A DNA stretch of 64,000 nt. Source: Clostridiales bacterium. GTDB lineage: Bacteria; Bacillota; Clostridia; Oscillospirales; Butyricicoccaceae. Within the stretch, counting starts at the first letter, position 1, and the number at the start of each line of letters is the position of its first letter. The notes under the pieces were generated by a model. It ran no database searches. It was not told the origin of the DNA and saw only the letters and a list, made by a program, of their open reading frames with translations. Shown one piece after another: positions 23,835 through 32,633 of the stretch. The position numbers and the translations under genes were made by a program. The stretch is from contig SFJM01000006.1 in assembly GCA_004555915.1 (NCBI GenBank), positions 1 through 64,000 on the forward strand, given 5' to 3'.

Positions 23835-25562
23835 TTACTTGACGATTTCCTTTGCAGCAGCAGCGTACTTGGCGATCTTTGCGTCAACCTCGTCCTTATT
23901 CGCGCCGTTTGCCATGATATAAACCTTAACCTTCGGCTCGGTACCGGACGGACGGATGATAAAGCTGGTGCCATCGGACAGGTCGTAATACAGTACGTTC
24001 TGGCCCTTCAGCTCAACCTCAGAGGTCTCGCCGGTTGCCAGGTCGGTCTGGATACCGGTCTGCAGGTCACGCACATCCTTGACCGCAGTGCCGCCAACTT
24101 CCTTCAGCGGGGATTCACGCAGTTCCTTCATCAGCTCTACCATACGGGTCAGGCCGGATACGCCCGGCATAACGATGGACAGGGTTTCCTCTGCGTAATA
24201 GCCGTAACGTTTGTACATATCCTGCATTGCATCGTACAGGGTCATGCCCTTGGTACGGTAATAAGCAGCCATTTCTGCAATCAGCATGGAAGCAATGACA
24301 GCATCCTTATCACGTGCATGGTCACCGCACAGGTAGCCGTAAGACTCCTCGAATGCGAACAGGTACTCATGGGAACCGGTAGCCTCGAACTGCTTGATCT
24401 TCTCAGCCAGGAACTTGAAGCCGGTAAAGGTATCGAAGCACTCCACGCCATTGTCATTGGCAACCTTGCGTGCCATCTCGGTGGATACAACAGACTTCAG
24501 TACAGCCGGATGCTCAGGCATAGTATTAGTCAGCTTCTTTGCGGTGATGATGTAATCAATCAGCAGGACACCCATCTGGTTGCCGCTCAGGGTTACATAG
24601 TCACCGGTGCTGCTCTTGAGCACGGTACCGCAGCGGTCAGAATCCGGGTCAGTACCGATAATCAGGTCAACACCCTGCTTCTTTGCCATTTCGATGGCAA
24701 TATTAAAGCCTTCCTTATTCTCCGGGTTCGGGGACTTGACAGTCGGGAAGTTGCCGTCAATGACCATCTGCTCCGGTACACAGATCACATTCTTATAACC
24801 GATACGCTTCAGGATTTCCGGTACCAGCTTATAGCCTGCGCCATGGAACGGGGTATAGATAATCTTGAAGTCATCTGCTACTTCTGCGATGCAGTCCGGA
24901 TTGATGCACATCTTCTGGATCTGGCGCAGATAGATTTCATCGGATTCCGGTCCGATAATCTTAATCAGGCCCTTGTCCACTGCTTCCTGATGGTCCATTG
25001 TCTTGACCTCAGTAAACATATCCAGCGCGCCCATTTCCTTCGCAACAACATCAGCTTCCTTCGGCGGCAGCTGTGCGCCATCCTCCCAGTAAACCTTATA
25101 ACCGTTGTATTCCTTCGGGTTATGGGATGCGGTAATCATGACGCCTGCCAGTGTACCATAGGTACGGACGGTAAACGACAGTACCGGAACCGGACGCAGG
25201 GATTCCCATTCAATAACATTAATGCCATTGGCTGCCAGAATGCTTGCTGCCAGATGGGAGAACTCATCTGACTGAATACGGCTGTCACATGCAATGGCAA
25301 CACCGCGCTGCATGGCACGCGGGCCATACTGCTTAATCAGATTTGCCAGACCCTGTGTAGCTGCACCAACGGTAAAACGGTTCATCTTATACAGACCAAC
25401 GCCCAGTGTGCCGCGCAGACCTGCGGTACCGAAGGACAGCGGTGCAAAAAACCGTTCCTGAATTTCCTTTTCATCGCCTTCCAGCGCTGCCAGTTCTGCA
25501 CGTTCTGCATCGGTCAGTGCCGGGGACTCCATCCACTTGCGATATTCTTCCATGTAGCCCAT
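23835..25562 (-). CDS. Phosphoglucomutase/phosphomannomutase (alpha-D-phosphohexomutase)
   Basis: Interconverts hexose 1- and 6-phosphates, feeding glycogen and cell-wall precursors. The 575-residue protein has FGTAGLRG near residue 45, the active serine loop GVMITASHNPKEYNGYK, the metal loop GTDPDSDRCG, the sugar-binding EESYGYLCGDHARDKDA, and a C-terminal RPSGTEPKVKVY phosphate-binding loop. This is the PgcA-type enzyme of Firmicutes. GAGGTG lies 8 bases before the ATG at 25562. Two direct copies of GTTTCCRATTGGATAT sit in its 5' region and could be regulatory sites. Confidence 0.93.
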   Translation of the reverse strand: MGYMEEYRKWMESPALTDAERAELAALEGDEKEIQERFFAPLSFGTAGLRGTLGVGLYKMNRFTVGAATQGLANLIKQYGPRAMQRGVAIACDSRIQSDEFSHLAASILAANGINVIEWESLRPVPVLSFTVRTYGTLAGVMITASHNPKEYNGYKVYWEDGAQLPPKEADVVAKEMGALDMFTEVKTMDHQEAVDKGLIKIIGPESDEIYLRQIQKMCINPDCIAEVADDFKIIYTPFHGAGYKLVPEILKRIGYKNVICVPEQMVIDGNFPTVKSPNPENKEGFNIAIEMAKKQGVDLIIGTDPDSDRCGTVLKSSTGDYVTLSGNQMGVLLIDYIITAKKLTNTMPEHPAVLKSVVSTEMARKVANDNGVECFDTFTGFKFLAEKIKQFEATGSHEYLFAFEESYGYLCGDHARDKDAVIASMLIAEMAAYYRTKGMTLYDAMQDMYKRYGYYAEETLSIVMPGVSGLTRMVELMKELRESPLKEVGGTAVKDVRDLQTGIQTDLATGETSEVELKGQNVLYYDLSDGTSFIIRPSGTEPKVKVYIMANGANKDEVDAKIAKYAAAAKEIVK

Positions 25563-25593
25563 TTCAAAACACCTCATTTTTCCTGATTTTTTT

Positions 25594-25636
25594 GTTTCCG
25601 ATTGGATATGCCATATCATTGTTTCCAATTGGATAT
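25594..25636. repeat. Two direct 16 bp repeats upstream of the phosphohexomutase gene
   Basis: GTTTCCGATTGGATAT (25594-25609) and GTTTCCAATTGGATAT (25621-25636), 27 bases apart start to start. The second contains the perfect palindrome TCCAATTGGA. They lie in the 319-base gap between the mutase and hydF-like genes; the rest of the gap is AT-rich and otherwise unremarkable. Confidence 0.6.
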
Positions 25637-25835
25637 AATCATAGTATTGCTGCGGGAAATCCGTTCCATCTGCCCGGAGGAGCTATGGCAAAGCACCATC
25701 TTCCCCTCCCCTGATGGCATCCGAGGATAACCCTAGAAAAATTATACAGCATTTCCCTCCAAATTTGAAGGAAAATTTGTGATTTTTACGAAATGTTTTT
25801 TTGTGATACATGAAGCATTGTCGGATATGATACAA

Positions 25836-25872
25836 AAAAACCGCTGATCGTTCAGATCAGCGGTTTGATGCT
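25836..25872 (-). terminator. Terminator of the HydF-like gene
   Basis: Minus-strand stem AACCGCTGATC / GATCAGCGGTT followed by seven T, 10 bases after the stop codon. Confidence 0.88.
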
Positions 25873-25881
25873 TTTGATTTG

Positions 25882-27108
25882 TTATTCCTCTTCCTGTTCC
25901 TCCGGAAGCAGGGCGTTTTTACAACGATCCAGAATACCTGCGAGCGATGCAAGAATCGTGCCATAATTGGCAATCGGTACACCGGCTTCCTTACAGATCG
26001 CCACATGTGCCCGTACCGACCGTACCGACATCGTAGCGTCGGTATCATGAATGACCAGATCATACTGATTCAGGTTATCCGGCAGGTCCAGACCGAAGGA
26101 GTAATCAATCTGCAGCTCCTCGCCGAGCAGCCTGCGCATGGCACGCGGAATCTTAATGCGGCCGATTTCCTTATATATCTCGCTCTTCCTGTCGCCTACC
26201 GCAATCAGGACATGGCTGTCCTTGGTCAGATTGCCGATGGCATGTGCGCCCTCAATAAAGTCCTCCAGCACGCCGCCCTGCAGGCCATACAGCAGGGAAT
26301 ACGAGGTCAGCGGAATATCCTCCGGCACGATATCCCGTACCTTGCCGAATGACCGGGCATAGGCAACCACCAGGTCAATCCGCGGAACTTCCTTCAGGGT
26401 TACCTCCAGGTCATCTTCATTAATAATGACGCAGCGTGCGCCCCGGCGCATCAGCTCCATCAGGATTTCATATTCATGAATCAGGCCGGACTCCGGCACC
26501 AGCATCAGGACATAATCCCCTGCCTGAATGAGATTTTCCGGTACCAGCGGGTTTTCCTTTTCCTTCAGGATCCGAACCATCTGGGACAGCCGGGTGCGCA
26601 GCAGGGATACCGAGCCCGGTGTATGGGTGGAAATAAAAATTGCATCCGGGAACTCCAGTTTCAGCTTGGCAATATCTCCCGCATATGCCTCGTCACAATG
26701 GTTGAATACCTGCAGATACGGCACCATGTTCCGCCGCATCCATGCATCCGCACGCTGCAGGGCATCCCGCGCATCGCGGTCAAATTCCTGCACGTTAATC
26801 ACATACAATGCGATATCCGCACGGCGGATGATATTCCGGGTGCGCTGTGCCTGTTCACTGCCCAGCTCATTCACATCATCCAGTCCCGCGGTATCAATCA
26901 CGGTTACTTCCCCCGCGTAGCCAAGCCGGCATCGTCCCACAACCGGATTATACTTGGACCCGGATGCGCCAACCTTGACCTCTGCCTCAAACCGGTCTTC
27001 TCCTACCAGCTGATCGAAAATACTTGTTTTTCCGCTGCCAGTGCGGCCAAATAATACAATATGTCGGTTATTGCCGCTCATAATAGTCGGTAAAATACTA
27101 TGACTCAT
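25882..27108 (-). CDS. HydF-family GTPase lacking the Fe-S cluster ligands
   Basis: A 408-residue homologue of HydF, the GTPase that carries the precursor of the [FeFe]-hydrogenase H-cluster. The GTPase domain has GRTGSGKT (21-28), DTAG (72-75) and NHCD (136-139). The middle and C-terminal domains align with HydF (GRIKIPRAMRRLLGEELQID, YDLVIH, GVPIANYG). The ligands expected in GCTHH and HCxxC are missing: position 306 is Asp, 308 is Lys, and HDTDATM replaces the second motif. It may therefore not assemble H-clusters. Start at 27108 is the most likely of several ATGs. No hydE or hydG is in the window. Confidence 0.82.
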   Translation of the reverse strand: MSHSILPTIMSGNNRHIVLFGRTGSGKTSIFDQLVGEDRFEAEVKVGASGSKYNPVVGRCRLGYAGEVTVIDTAGLDDVNELGSEQAQRTRNIIRRADIALYVINVQEFDRDARDALQRADAWMRRNMVPYLQVFNHCDEAYAGDIAKLKLEFPDAIFISTHTPGSVSLLRTRLSQMVRILKEKENPLVPENLIQAGDYVLMLVPESGLIHEYEILMELMRRGARCVIINEDDLEVTLKEVPRIDLVVAYARSFGKVRDIVPEDIPLTSYSLLYGLQGGVLEDFIEGAHAIGNLTKDSHVLIAVGDRKSEIYKEIGRIKIPRAMRRLLGEELQIDYSFGLDLPDNLNQYDLVIHDTDATMSVRSVRAHVAICKEAGVPIANYGTILASLAGILDRCKNALLPEEQEEE

Positions 27109-27406
27109 GACTGCTGCCCTTCCCTCCTGCAGGATTGGCATTCCATCTGCCTGCACCATATCTATGCTGCTGCGGCGCAATTGCCTTCCACTGCCCGGAA
27201 AGGAAACCTCCTTTTGAAACCTGTTTTTCTGCTGTCAAAAAAGTGCAAATTTCTCTCTTTTCAGATATGTCTGAATTCCCTATCATTATAACACGAAAAA
27301 CAGAAAAGTACAGCGGGCAAACGGGGTTTTTCCACAAAAATACCGGTTACCTTTTGGAGCCTTTACCACAGAAGGAGGAGCGGCCTGATGCCCCGGGGGC
27401 AGAGAA

Positions 27407-28270
27407 TTACCAGCGGGCTTCCTTCTCCTCATAGACAAGGGCAATGCCGCCCGGGCCCACATAGGTTCCGATGACAGCGCCGATTTCCACCGTGGTAATT
27501 TCAATATTACTGATATGGGTCTGCAGCATATGGGAAATGGTTTTCACGCGATCCGGCGCACAGGAGGAAATCACCGTCACATGGTGCAGGTCAACGGCGT
27601 TTTCCAAAAAGCCGTCCACCAGCTTCCTGATTCCGGTCTGCATGCCCCGCACCTTGTCCACGTTCGTTGCTTCGCCTTCCCAGACAGTCAGCAACGGCTT
27701 GATCCCCATGAGCTTGCCAGCCAGCGCGGTTACTTTACCGATGCGTCCGCCCTTGCGCAGGTATTCCAGGCTGTCGATAATGAAATAAATGGCCAGATGG
27801 TTCTGGAGATACAACAGCCGGGTCAGAATTTCCTGTGCGTTTTTTCCTTCCTTTACCATGCGGACAGCCTCCAGCGCAAACGCTGCCACCGCAGCAGATG
27901 CCGTCTGGGAATCCACCAGATGGATATGCGGGCGGAAGCCCTCCTCACGGATCATCCGGCGCGCCATCCCGGCGCCATTGATGGTACCGGACAGTTTGGA
28001 GGATACGGTGATTACAATAATATCGTCATAGTCCTCATACTGGCGGAACGCATCCATCCATGCCTCCAGTGTCGGCTGGCTGGTTTTCGGCAGCTGTCTG
28101 CTGGCAGCCAGCTTTTTGAAAAATTCCTCACTGGTCAGGTCAACGCCGTCACGGTAAACCGTGCCGTCCTCAAAGGTCACATTCAGCGGAACAACAGAAA
28201 ATCCGGCTTTTTTTGCACGTTCTGGTGTGAAATCACAGCTGGAATCCGTAATAACAGCAATTTTATTCAT
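27407..28270 (-). CDS. DegV-family fatty-acid-binding protein
   Basis: DegV proteins (FakB) bind a single fatty acid and present it to the kinase FakA for phosphorylation. The 287-residue protein starts IAVITDSSCDFTPE, has the TSQPT motif (KTSQPTLEAW), VSSKLSGTINGA, and a C-terminal GPGGIALVYE. AGGAG lies 9 bases before the ATG. It follows a MarR-family gene by 12 bases, an arrangement that suggests regulation of fatty-acid metabolism, as MarR-type FabT controls lipid genes in other Firmicutes. No fakA is present in the window. Confidence 0.9.
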   Translation of the reverse strand: MNKIAVITDSSCDFTPERAKKAGFSVVPLNVTFEDGTVYRDGVDLTSEEFFKKLAASRQLPKTSQPTLEAWMDAFRQYEDYDDIIVITVSSKLSGTINGAGMARRMIREEGFRPHIHLVDSQTASAAVAAFALEAVRMVKEGKNAQEILTRLLYLQNHLAIYFIIDSLEYLRKGGRIGKVTALAGKLMGIKPLLTVWEGEATNVDKVRGMQTGIRKLVDGFLENAVDLHHVTVISSCAPDRVKTISHMLQTHISNIEITTVEIGAVIGTYVGPGGIALVYEEKEARW

Positions 28271-28282
28271 GATACTCTACTC

Positions 28283-28723
28283 CTATCGTTCATACGTGCT
28301 CAGAAATTCCCCAAGCTTTTCCAACGCACGGGACAAGGCCTTCTGCTCCTCCTCGCTCATCCCGGCCAGTGCCGCATCAATCAGATCATGATGGAATTTC
28401 TCATGGTACTGCCATGCCGCCTGTCCCTTCGCGGTCAGCGAAACCATAACCACACGCCGGTCCTTTTCCGCCCGTGTGCGTTCAATCAGATCCTTTTTCT
28501 GCATGCGGTCACAGGCTACTGTCAGCGTCGCCAGCGTCACATCCAGTGCCCGGGCAATATCCGTCATCCGGCTGCTGCCGGCCTCTCCGATCTTCTCCAT
28601 GATATGCATTTCCGTGATGGAAACATCATCATTCAGCCCGGTTGCCAGCGCACGCTGCTCCAGCTTATTGATCTGTCCGAAAATGTCGACCAGAAATGTG
28701 TTCACCTGCTGATGAACTGTCAT
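28283..28723 (-). CDS. MarR-family transcriptional regulator
   Basis: A 146-residue winged-helix protein (HIMEKIGEAGSSRMTDIARALDVTLATLTVACDRMQKKDLIERT, wing AEKDRRVVMVSLTAKG). It is similar in plan to FabT-type regulators of fatty-acid synthesis and stands in an operon with a DegV fatty-acid-binding protein. GGAGG is 7 bases before the ATG. Just upstream (minus strand) a TATAGT -10 overlaps the repeated motif TAGTTAGTTAG, a possible operator. FabT identity is an inference from context. Confidence 0.85.
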   Translation of the reverse strand: MTVHQQVNTFLVDIFGQINKLEQRALATGLNDDVSITEMHIMEKIGEAGSSRMTDIARALDVTLATLTVACDRMQKKDLIERTRAEKDRRVVMVSLTAKGQAAWQYHEKFHHDLIDAALAGMSEEEQKALSRALEKLGEFLSTYER

Positions 28724-28894
28724 CCGTCCACCTCCCTGAATGTTTTTATTGTCTAACTAACTATATGATGTAGTGTATCACATCTCCTGTGGAACAGCAA
28801 GCAGATTCCCGCAGGTTTTTCAAGAATTTCTTTCCGGGTATGCAAAAACCTCCGTATCCGGATTGTGGATACAGAGGTTTCCTTGCTTATCTCG

Positions 28895-30199
28895 TTATTC
28901 GGGTTTCGGTTCCCTGTTTTTGCCGTGCTCCCCGTCACGTCCCCGGCGGCGCGGATTGCGGCGTTTGGGCTGGCGGTGGGCATCCATAAACTCACCCTCT
29001 GCCGGCTTATTTTCTCGTGGTTCCCGACGCTTTTCCGATTTTTCCGGCTTTTCCGCATTGTTTTTGCGGTCACGGTGCGGACGGCGTTCCCGGCGTTTTT
29101 CCGGCTTTTCGGCTTTTTCGGCTTTTTCGTTTTTTTCCTTATGCTGCTTTTCGCCGCGGTTTTCCTTCTGCCCGTCTTCTCCATTGCTGGCGCGGCGCCG
29201 CCTGCGCGGACGGTCATTCCGTTTGCGTTTTTCCTCCTCCGGTGCCGGCTTTTCCTCCTGGGTCTCCGGCTCCTGCTTCGGTTCCGGTTCATCCCGGAAT
29301 ATCGGCATTGACGGCTCCTCCGGCTTTTCCTCCAGAGGCTTTGCGGGTACCGTTACCGCGGGTTTTGCCGGTGTACGGCGTGGCCTGCGTCCTGCCTGCA
29401 GTACCTGGCAGTCCGCACAGCGATAGGTGCGCGGTGTATCCGGGTCATCCTCCAGCTGTACCACGCAGGTGCCCCGCAGCATGGAGGTGCTGATAACAAC
29501 GCCCACACCATCCGGGGTCTGTACCGTGGATTCCAACCGCGGGGTCACCCGGCTCAGCTCCTCATATGCCTCCTGCTCATATTTCAGGCAGCACATCAAT
29601 CTGCCGCAGGTGCCGGAGATTTTGGTCGGGTTGAGGGACAGGTTCTGCTGCTTTGCCATGTTGATGGACACCGGCTGGAAATCATCCAGAAACGACGCGC
29701 AGCACAGCGGCCTGCCGCAGATGCCCAGTCCGCCCAGTACCTTTGCCTCATCGCGCACGCCGATCTGCCGCAGCTCAATGCGGGTACGGAATACCGAAGC
29801 CAGATCCTTGACCAGTTCACGGAAATCCACACGGCCATCCGCGGTGAAGTAAAACAGTACCTTGTTCAGGTCAAACGTATATTCTACCGAAACCAGCTTC
29901 ATATCCAGCTGGTGCTCAGCAATTTTCTGTTCACAGATATGAAACGCTTCCTTTGCGCGTTTCTGGTTGGTCTCCACAACCTTCGCATCGGAATTGGTTG
30001 CCACACGAATCAGCTTTTTCAGCGGCTTGACCACTTCCCCTTCGGCGACATCCCGGTTTGCCAGCGCTACCTCGCCATATTCCACGCCCCGTGCGGTTTC
30101 CACAATAACATGCTGGCCAATTTCGGTCTGTATGCCGCAGGGGTCAAAATAATATACTTTTCCGACTTTTTTAAATCGGACTCCAATAATCTGAGCCAA
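28895..30199 (-). CDS. ricT: PSP1-domain protein RicT/YaaT with long charged tail
   Basis: RicT (YaaT) belongs to the Y-complex that assists RNase Y and phosphorelay events in Bacillus. The first ~270 residues are the PSP1 domain (IGVRFKKVGKVYYFDP, GLGICGRPLCC, GTCGRLMCCLKYEQEAYEE; the paired cysteines can hold Fe-S). The remaining ~160 residues are a disordered, Glu/Lys/Arg-rich tail with KPEKRRE-type repeats and a final RRNPRRRGR, far longer than in Bacillus. The start is TTG with AGGAGG 7 bases upstream. It follows holB, the usual neighbour. Confidence 0.92.
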   Translation of the reverse strand: MAQIIGVRFKKVGKVYYFDPCGIQTEIGQHVIVETARGVEYGEVALANRDVAEGEVVKPLKKLIRVATNSDAKVVETNQKRAKEAFHICEQKIAEHQLDMKLVSVEYTFDLNKVLFYFTADGRVDFRELVKDLASVFRTRIELRQIGVRDEAKVLGGLGICGRPLCCASFLDDFQPVSINMAKQQNLSLNPTKISGTCGRLMCCLKYEQEAYEELSRVTPRLESTVQTPDGVGVVISTSMLRGTCVVQLEDDPDTPRTYRCADCQVLQAGRRPRRTPAKPAVTVPAKPLEEKPEEPSMPIFRDEPEPKQEPETQEEKPAPEEEKRKRNDRPRRRRRASNGEDGQKENRGEKQHKEKNEKAEKAEKPEKRRERRPHRDRKNNAEKPEKSEKRREPRENKPAEGEFMDAHRQPKRRNPRRRGRDGEHGKNREPKPE

Positions 30200-30267
30200 A
30201 ATGGTTCCTCCTGTTTATCGAGAGAATAAAACGCCTGCCGATGTGAAACCGGAGGTTTTATTTTCTG

Positions 30268-31248
30268 TCATAAAATCCGTTCATAGCAGCCCGCCGCAAG
30301 GCAGCCTGTCAGCAGCGCCATACCCGGATTGCGTTCAATGCGCCCATCCAGTTCATCCATCCAGTCATACAGCGCAAGCAGCTGCCGCACCGACAGCTTT
30401 CGTGCCAGCGGTTCGGACTGTGCCCACAGGGCAGGCGATAACGGCGTGTTCATGCCGTTTGCCGCAAGGACAGCATCCCGGATGCCGGTCTGCATGGCAG
30501 CCAGCACGTTGGAAAACTGCTGGCGTGACAGCTCGGCACATCGGTTTGCCGCCCGGAAAAGTTCCAGCTCATCCCGTGTTCCCAGCGCCTGTAAAAACCA
30601 GCCTGCGTACTCCGCCGTCCCGCCGGTGTCCTCCGACAGGGCCTGGATAGCATCCCCCGCAATGCCCTGGCAGGCAGCAGCGGCAGCCTGTAACTGCTCC
30701 CGGTCTGTATCGGGATAGTGCTGCCGCAGCAGCTGCACCACCTCTGCCTGCTCCAGCGGAGCCAGGGAAAACCGGGTGCAGCGGGATAAAATCGTCGGCA
30801 GAATTGCGCCGGCATTTTCCGTCATCAGGATGAAAAACGCATAGGAAGGCGGTTCCTCCAGCAGCTTGAGCAGCGCATTCTGGGCGGATGCATTCATATT
30901 CTGTGCGTGACGGATGAGAAATACCCGCCGGTCGCCATCTCCGGGCAAAACCGCGCAGGCCGCACGGATGGAACGGGCGGTATCCACCTTGATTTCCGCA
31001 TCTCCCGCGTCAATCACGGTGACATCCGAGTGCAGGTTGCCGTCCACCTTCCGACAGGCGGTACAGGTACCGCAGGGCTTGCTCCCTGTGCTCTGGCACA
31101 GCAGTGCCGCGGTGAGAATCCGTGCCGTGGTCAGCTTTCCGATTCCCGCCGGGCCGGTCAGCAGGATGGACTGGGGGAACCGTCCCTCCAGCGCATGCCG
31201 CAATGCCTGTTTTAAGCTGTCATTGCCCCGCAGGTGTTCAAACGTCAT
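30268..31248 (-). CDS. holB: DNA polymerase III subunit delta'
   Basis: Clamp-loader subunit of the replicative polymerase. AAA+ fold with Walker A LTGPAGIGKLTTA, a four-cysteine zinc knuckle (CQSTGSKPCGTCTAC), NASAQNALLKLLEEPP and the sensor-type SRCTRFSLAPL. The 326 residues match the family. The ATG overlaps the stop of the upstream decarboxylase gene by 4 bases (ATGA), implying translational coupling. The order decarboxylase-(tmk)-holB-ricT is typical of Clostridia; tmk is absent here. Confidence 0.94.
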   Translation of the reverse strand: MTFEHLRGNDSLKQALRHALEGRFPQSILLTGPAGIGKLTTARILTAALLCQSTGSKPCGTCTACRKVDGNLHSDVTVIDAGDAEIKVDTARSIRAACAVLPGDGDRRVFLIRHAQNMNASAQNALLKLLEEPPSYAFFILMTENAGAILPTILSRCTRFSLAPLEQAEVVQLLRQHYPDTDREQLQAAAAACQGIAGDAIQALSEDTGGTAEYAGWFLQALGTRDELELFRAANRCAELSRQQFSNVLAAMQTGIRDAVLAANGMNTPLSPALWAQSEPLARKLSVRQLLALYDWMDELDGRIERNPGMALLTGCLAAGCYERIL

Positions 31249-32633
31249 CCGTGGTTGTCCTGCCTTTCCGCATCAGCTTCCTCCATCACGCAGATGGGTT
31301 CCTTATCAGTATACCATCCGGCACGCAGAAATTCAATGTGAACTTGCCGAATCCGCTCCCCGGGATACAGCAGCGGTACACCGGGCGGATAGGGGGTAAC
31401 CGGTCTGGCGCAGACCCGTCCCGCCGCCTGTGCCAGCGGGATTTCCGTCTTTTTGGAAAACCATGCCTGCCGCAGGGAGCACACGCGCTCGGGTGCCGGA
31501 AACGGCAGCAAGGGCTTATATGGCACGTCTTTGCCGGTAAACTGTCCATCCCGCAGCGCCCCCATGAGCCGGGCATAATCCCGTTCGGTATCCGCACCGG
31601 TACAGATGAATACCACATGATCCTGATCCGCCATTTCCACATCAATACCGAACGATTCATGCAGGATGGCGTTCAGCTGGTGCCCGGTCACATTGGTGCC
31701 CCGGCAGCAGACAGTCAGACGGCAGGGATCCAGCGGTGCAGCGGTTTCCGTCAGGGCGGAAAATACCGTTGTCCGGTCAATCTCCCGCCGCAGGGCGGCA
31801 ACCCGCCGGGCACAGGCGGCATAGGCCGCTGCTCCGTCTCCTTCCAGCCAGGAACGGGCAAGGTCAATGGAAGCCAGCAGCAGATAGGATGGGCTGGAGG
31901 TGCCGAACATCGGTGCAGTCTCCAGCAGGGTTTCCCAGGAGATACGCCCGGAGGACAGCAGAATGGCGCTCTGTCCCAGTGCCGGCAGCGTCTTATGGGT
32001 GCTCACCGCCGCCAGGTCGGCGCCTTCCTCGATGGGGGACTTCCGTCCGACCGCCTTCAGATGAGCACCGTGGGCAGCATCCACCAGCAGCGGAATCCCA
32101 TGACTGTGGCATATATCTGCCAATGCGGGAATATCCTGCATCACACCGTAATAATTCGGGCTGGTGACCAGCACGGCGGAGGCTTGCGGGGTCTGTTTCA
32201 GTACGTTTTCCACAGCCTGTGCAGCGAGCAGCCCCGGCAGGCCGGTGTCATCCAGCGGCTCCGGCACCACGAATACCGGTGTCAGATCCAGCAGCGCCAT
32301 GGCATGGGTGGCGGATTTATGGCAGTTGCGGTCAATGACCAGCGTGCCTCCTGCCGGTACGGCAGCCGCGATGGCAGTCATCAGCGCCTGGGTGGAGCCG
32401 CCGGTCAGAAACAGGCAGTCCTGTGCGCCGTAATACCGCGCCGCTGCCTGTTCCGCAGACAGGATGGGTTCATCCCCCTCATATAAATTGCCGGTTCCCT
32501 CGATTTCGGTATAATCAATGGCAAAGGGATGGTTCAGCTCCGGCAAAACCGGACGTCCCTTGTGTCCGGGCATATGAAAACGGGCGGCTTTGCGAGCCGC
32601 CTGTTTTTTTAACTGTTGGTATAAGCTAGACAT
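31245..32633 (-). CDS. Orn/Lys/Arg decarboxylase family PLP enzyme
   Basis: Aminotransferase-fold PLP-dependent decarboxylase, 462 residues, of the short YaaO-like type that lacks the N-terminal wing domain of inducible Lys/Arg decarboxylases. FHMPGHKGR begins the core; GGSTQALMTAIAAA binds the cofactor phosphate; the PLP lysine is in VSTHKTLPALGQ; DAAHGAH supplies the ring-binding Asp. The exact substrate is uncertain. The start at 32633 overlaps the end of alr by 8 bases. A GGCGGCT/AGCCGCC hairpin followed in the plus direction by TGTTTTTTT lies inside codons 7-17. Confidence 0.88.
   Translation of the reverse strand: MSSLYQQLKKQAARKAARFHMPGHKGRPVLPELNHPFAIDYTEIEGTGNLYEGDEPILSAEQAAARYYGAQDCLFLTGGSTQALMTAIAAAVPAGGTLVIDRNCHKSATHAMALLDLTPVFVVPEPLDDTGLPGLLAAQAVENVLKQTPQASAVLVTSPNYYGVMQDIPALADICHSHGIPLLVDAAHGAHLKAVGRKSPIEEGADLAAVSTHKTLPALGQSAILLSSGRISWETLLETAPMFGTSSPSYLLLASIDLARSWLEGDGAAAYAACARRVAALRREIDRTTVFSALTETAAPLDPCRLTVCCRGTNVTGHQLNAILHESFGIDVEMADQDHVVFICTGADTERDYARLMGALRDGQFTGKDVPYKPLLPFPAPERVCSLRQAWFSKKTEIPLAQAAGRVCARPVTPYPPGVPLLYPGERIRQVHIEFLRAGWYTDKEPICVMEEADAERQDNHG

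Noticed and set aside
23349..25271. 640-residue plus-strand frame starting in repeat copy 4
   Set aside because: It runs through palindromic repeats and then antisense to the phosphohexomutase; no motif supports it.
25685..25714. 8-residue frame with a good GGAGGAG site on the plus strand
   Set aside because: No promoter of quality or downstream plus-strand gene that a leader peptide could control.
28773..29426. Plus-strand frames rich in Phe, Arg and Ser opposite the ricT tail
   Set aside because: Composition mirrors the low-complexity Glu/Lys/Arg codons of the RicT tail; no ribosome site.
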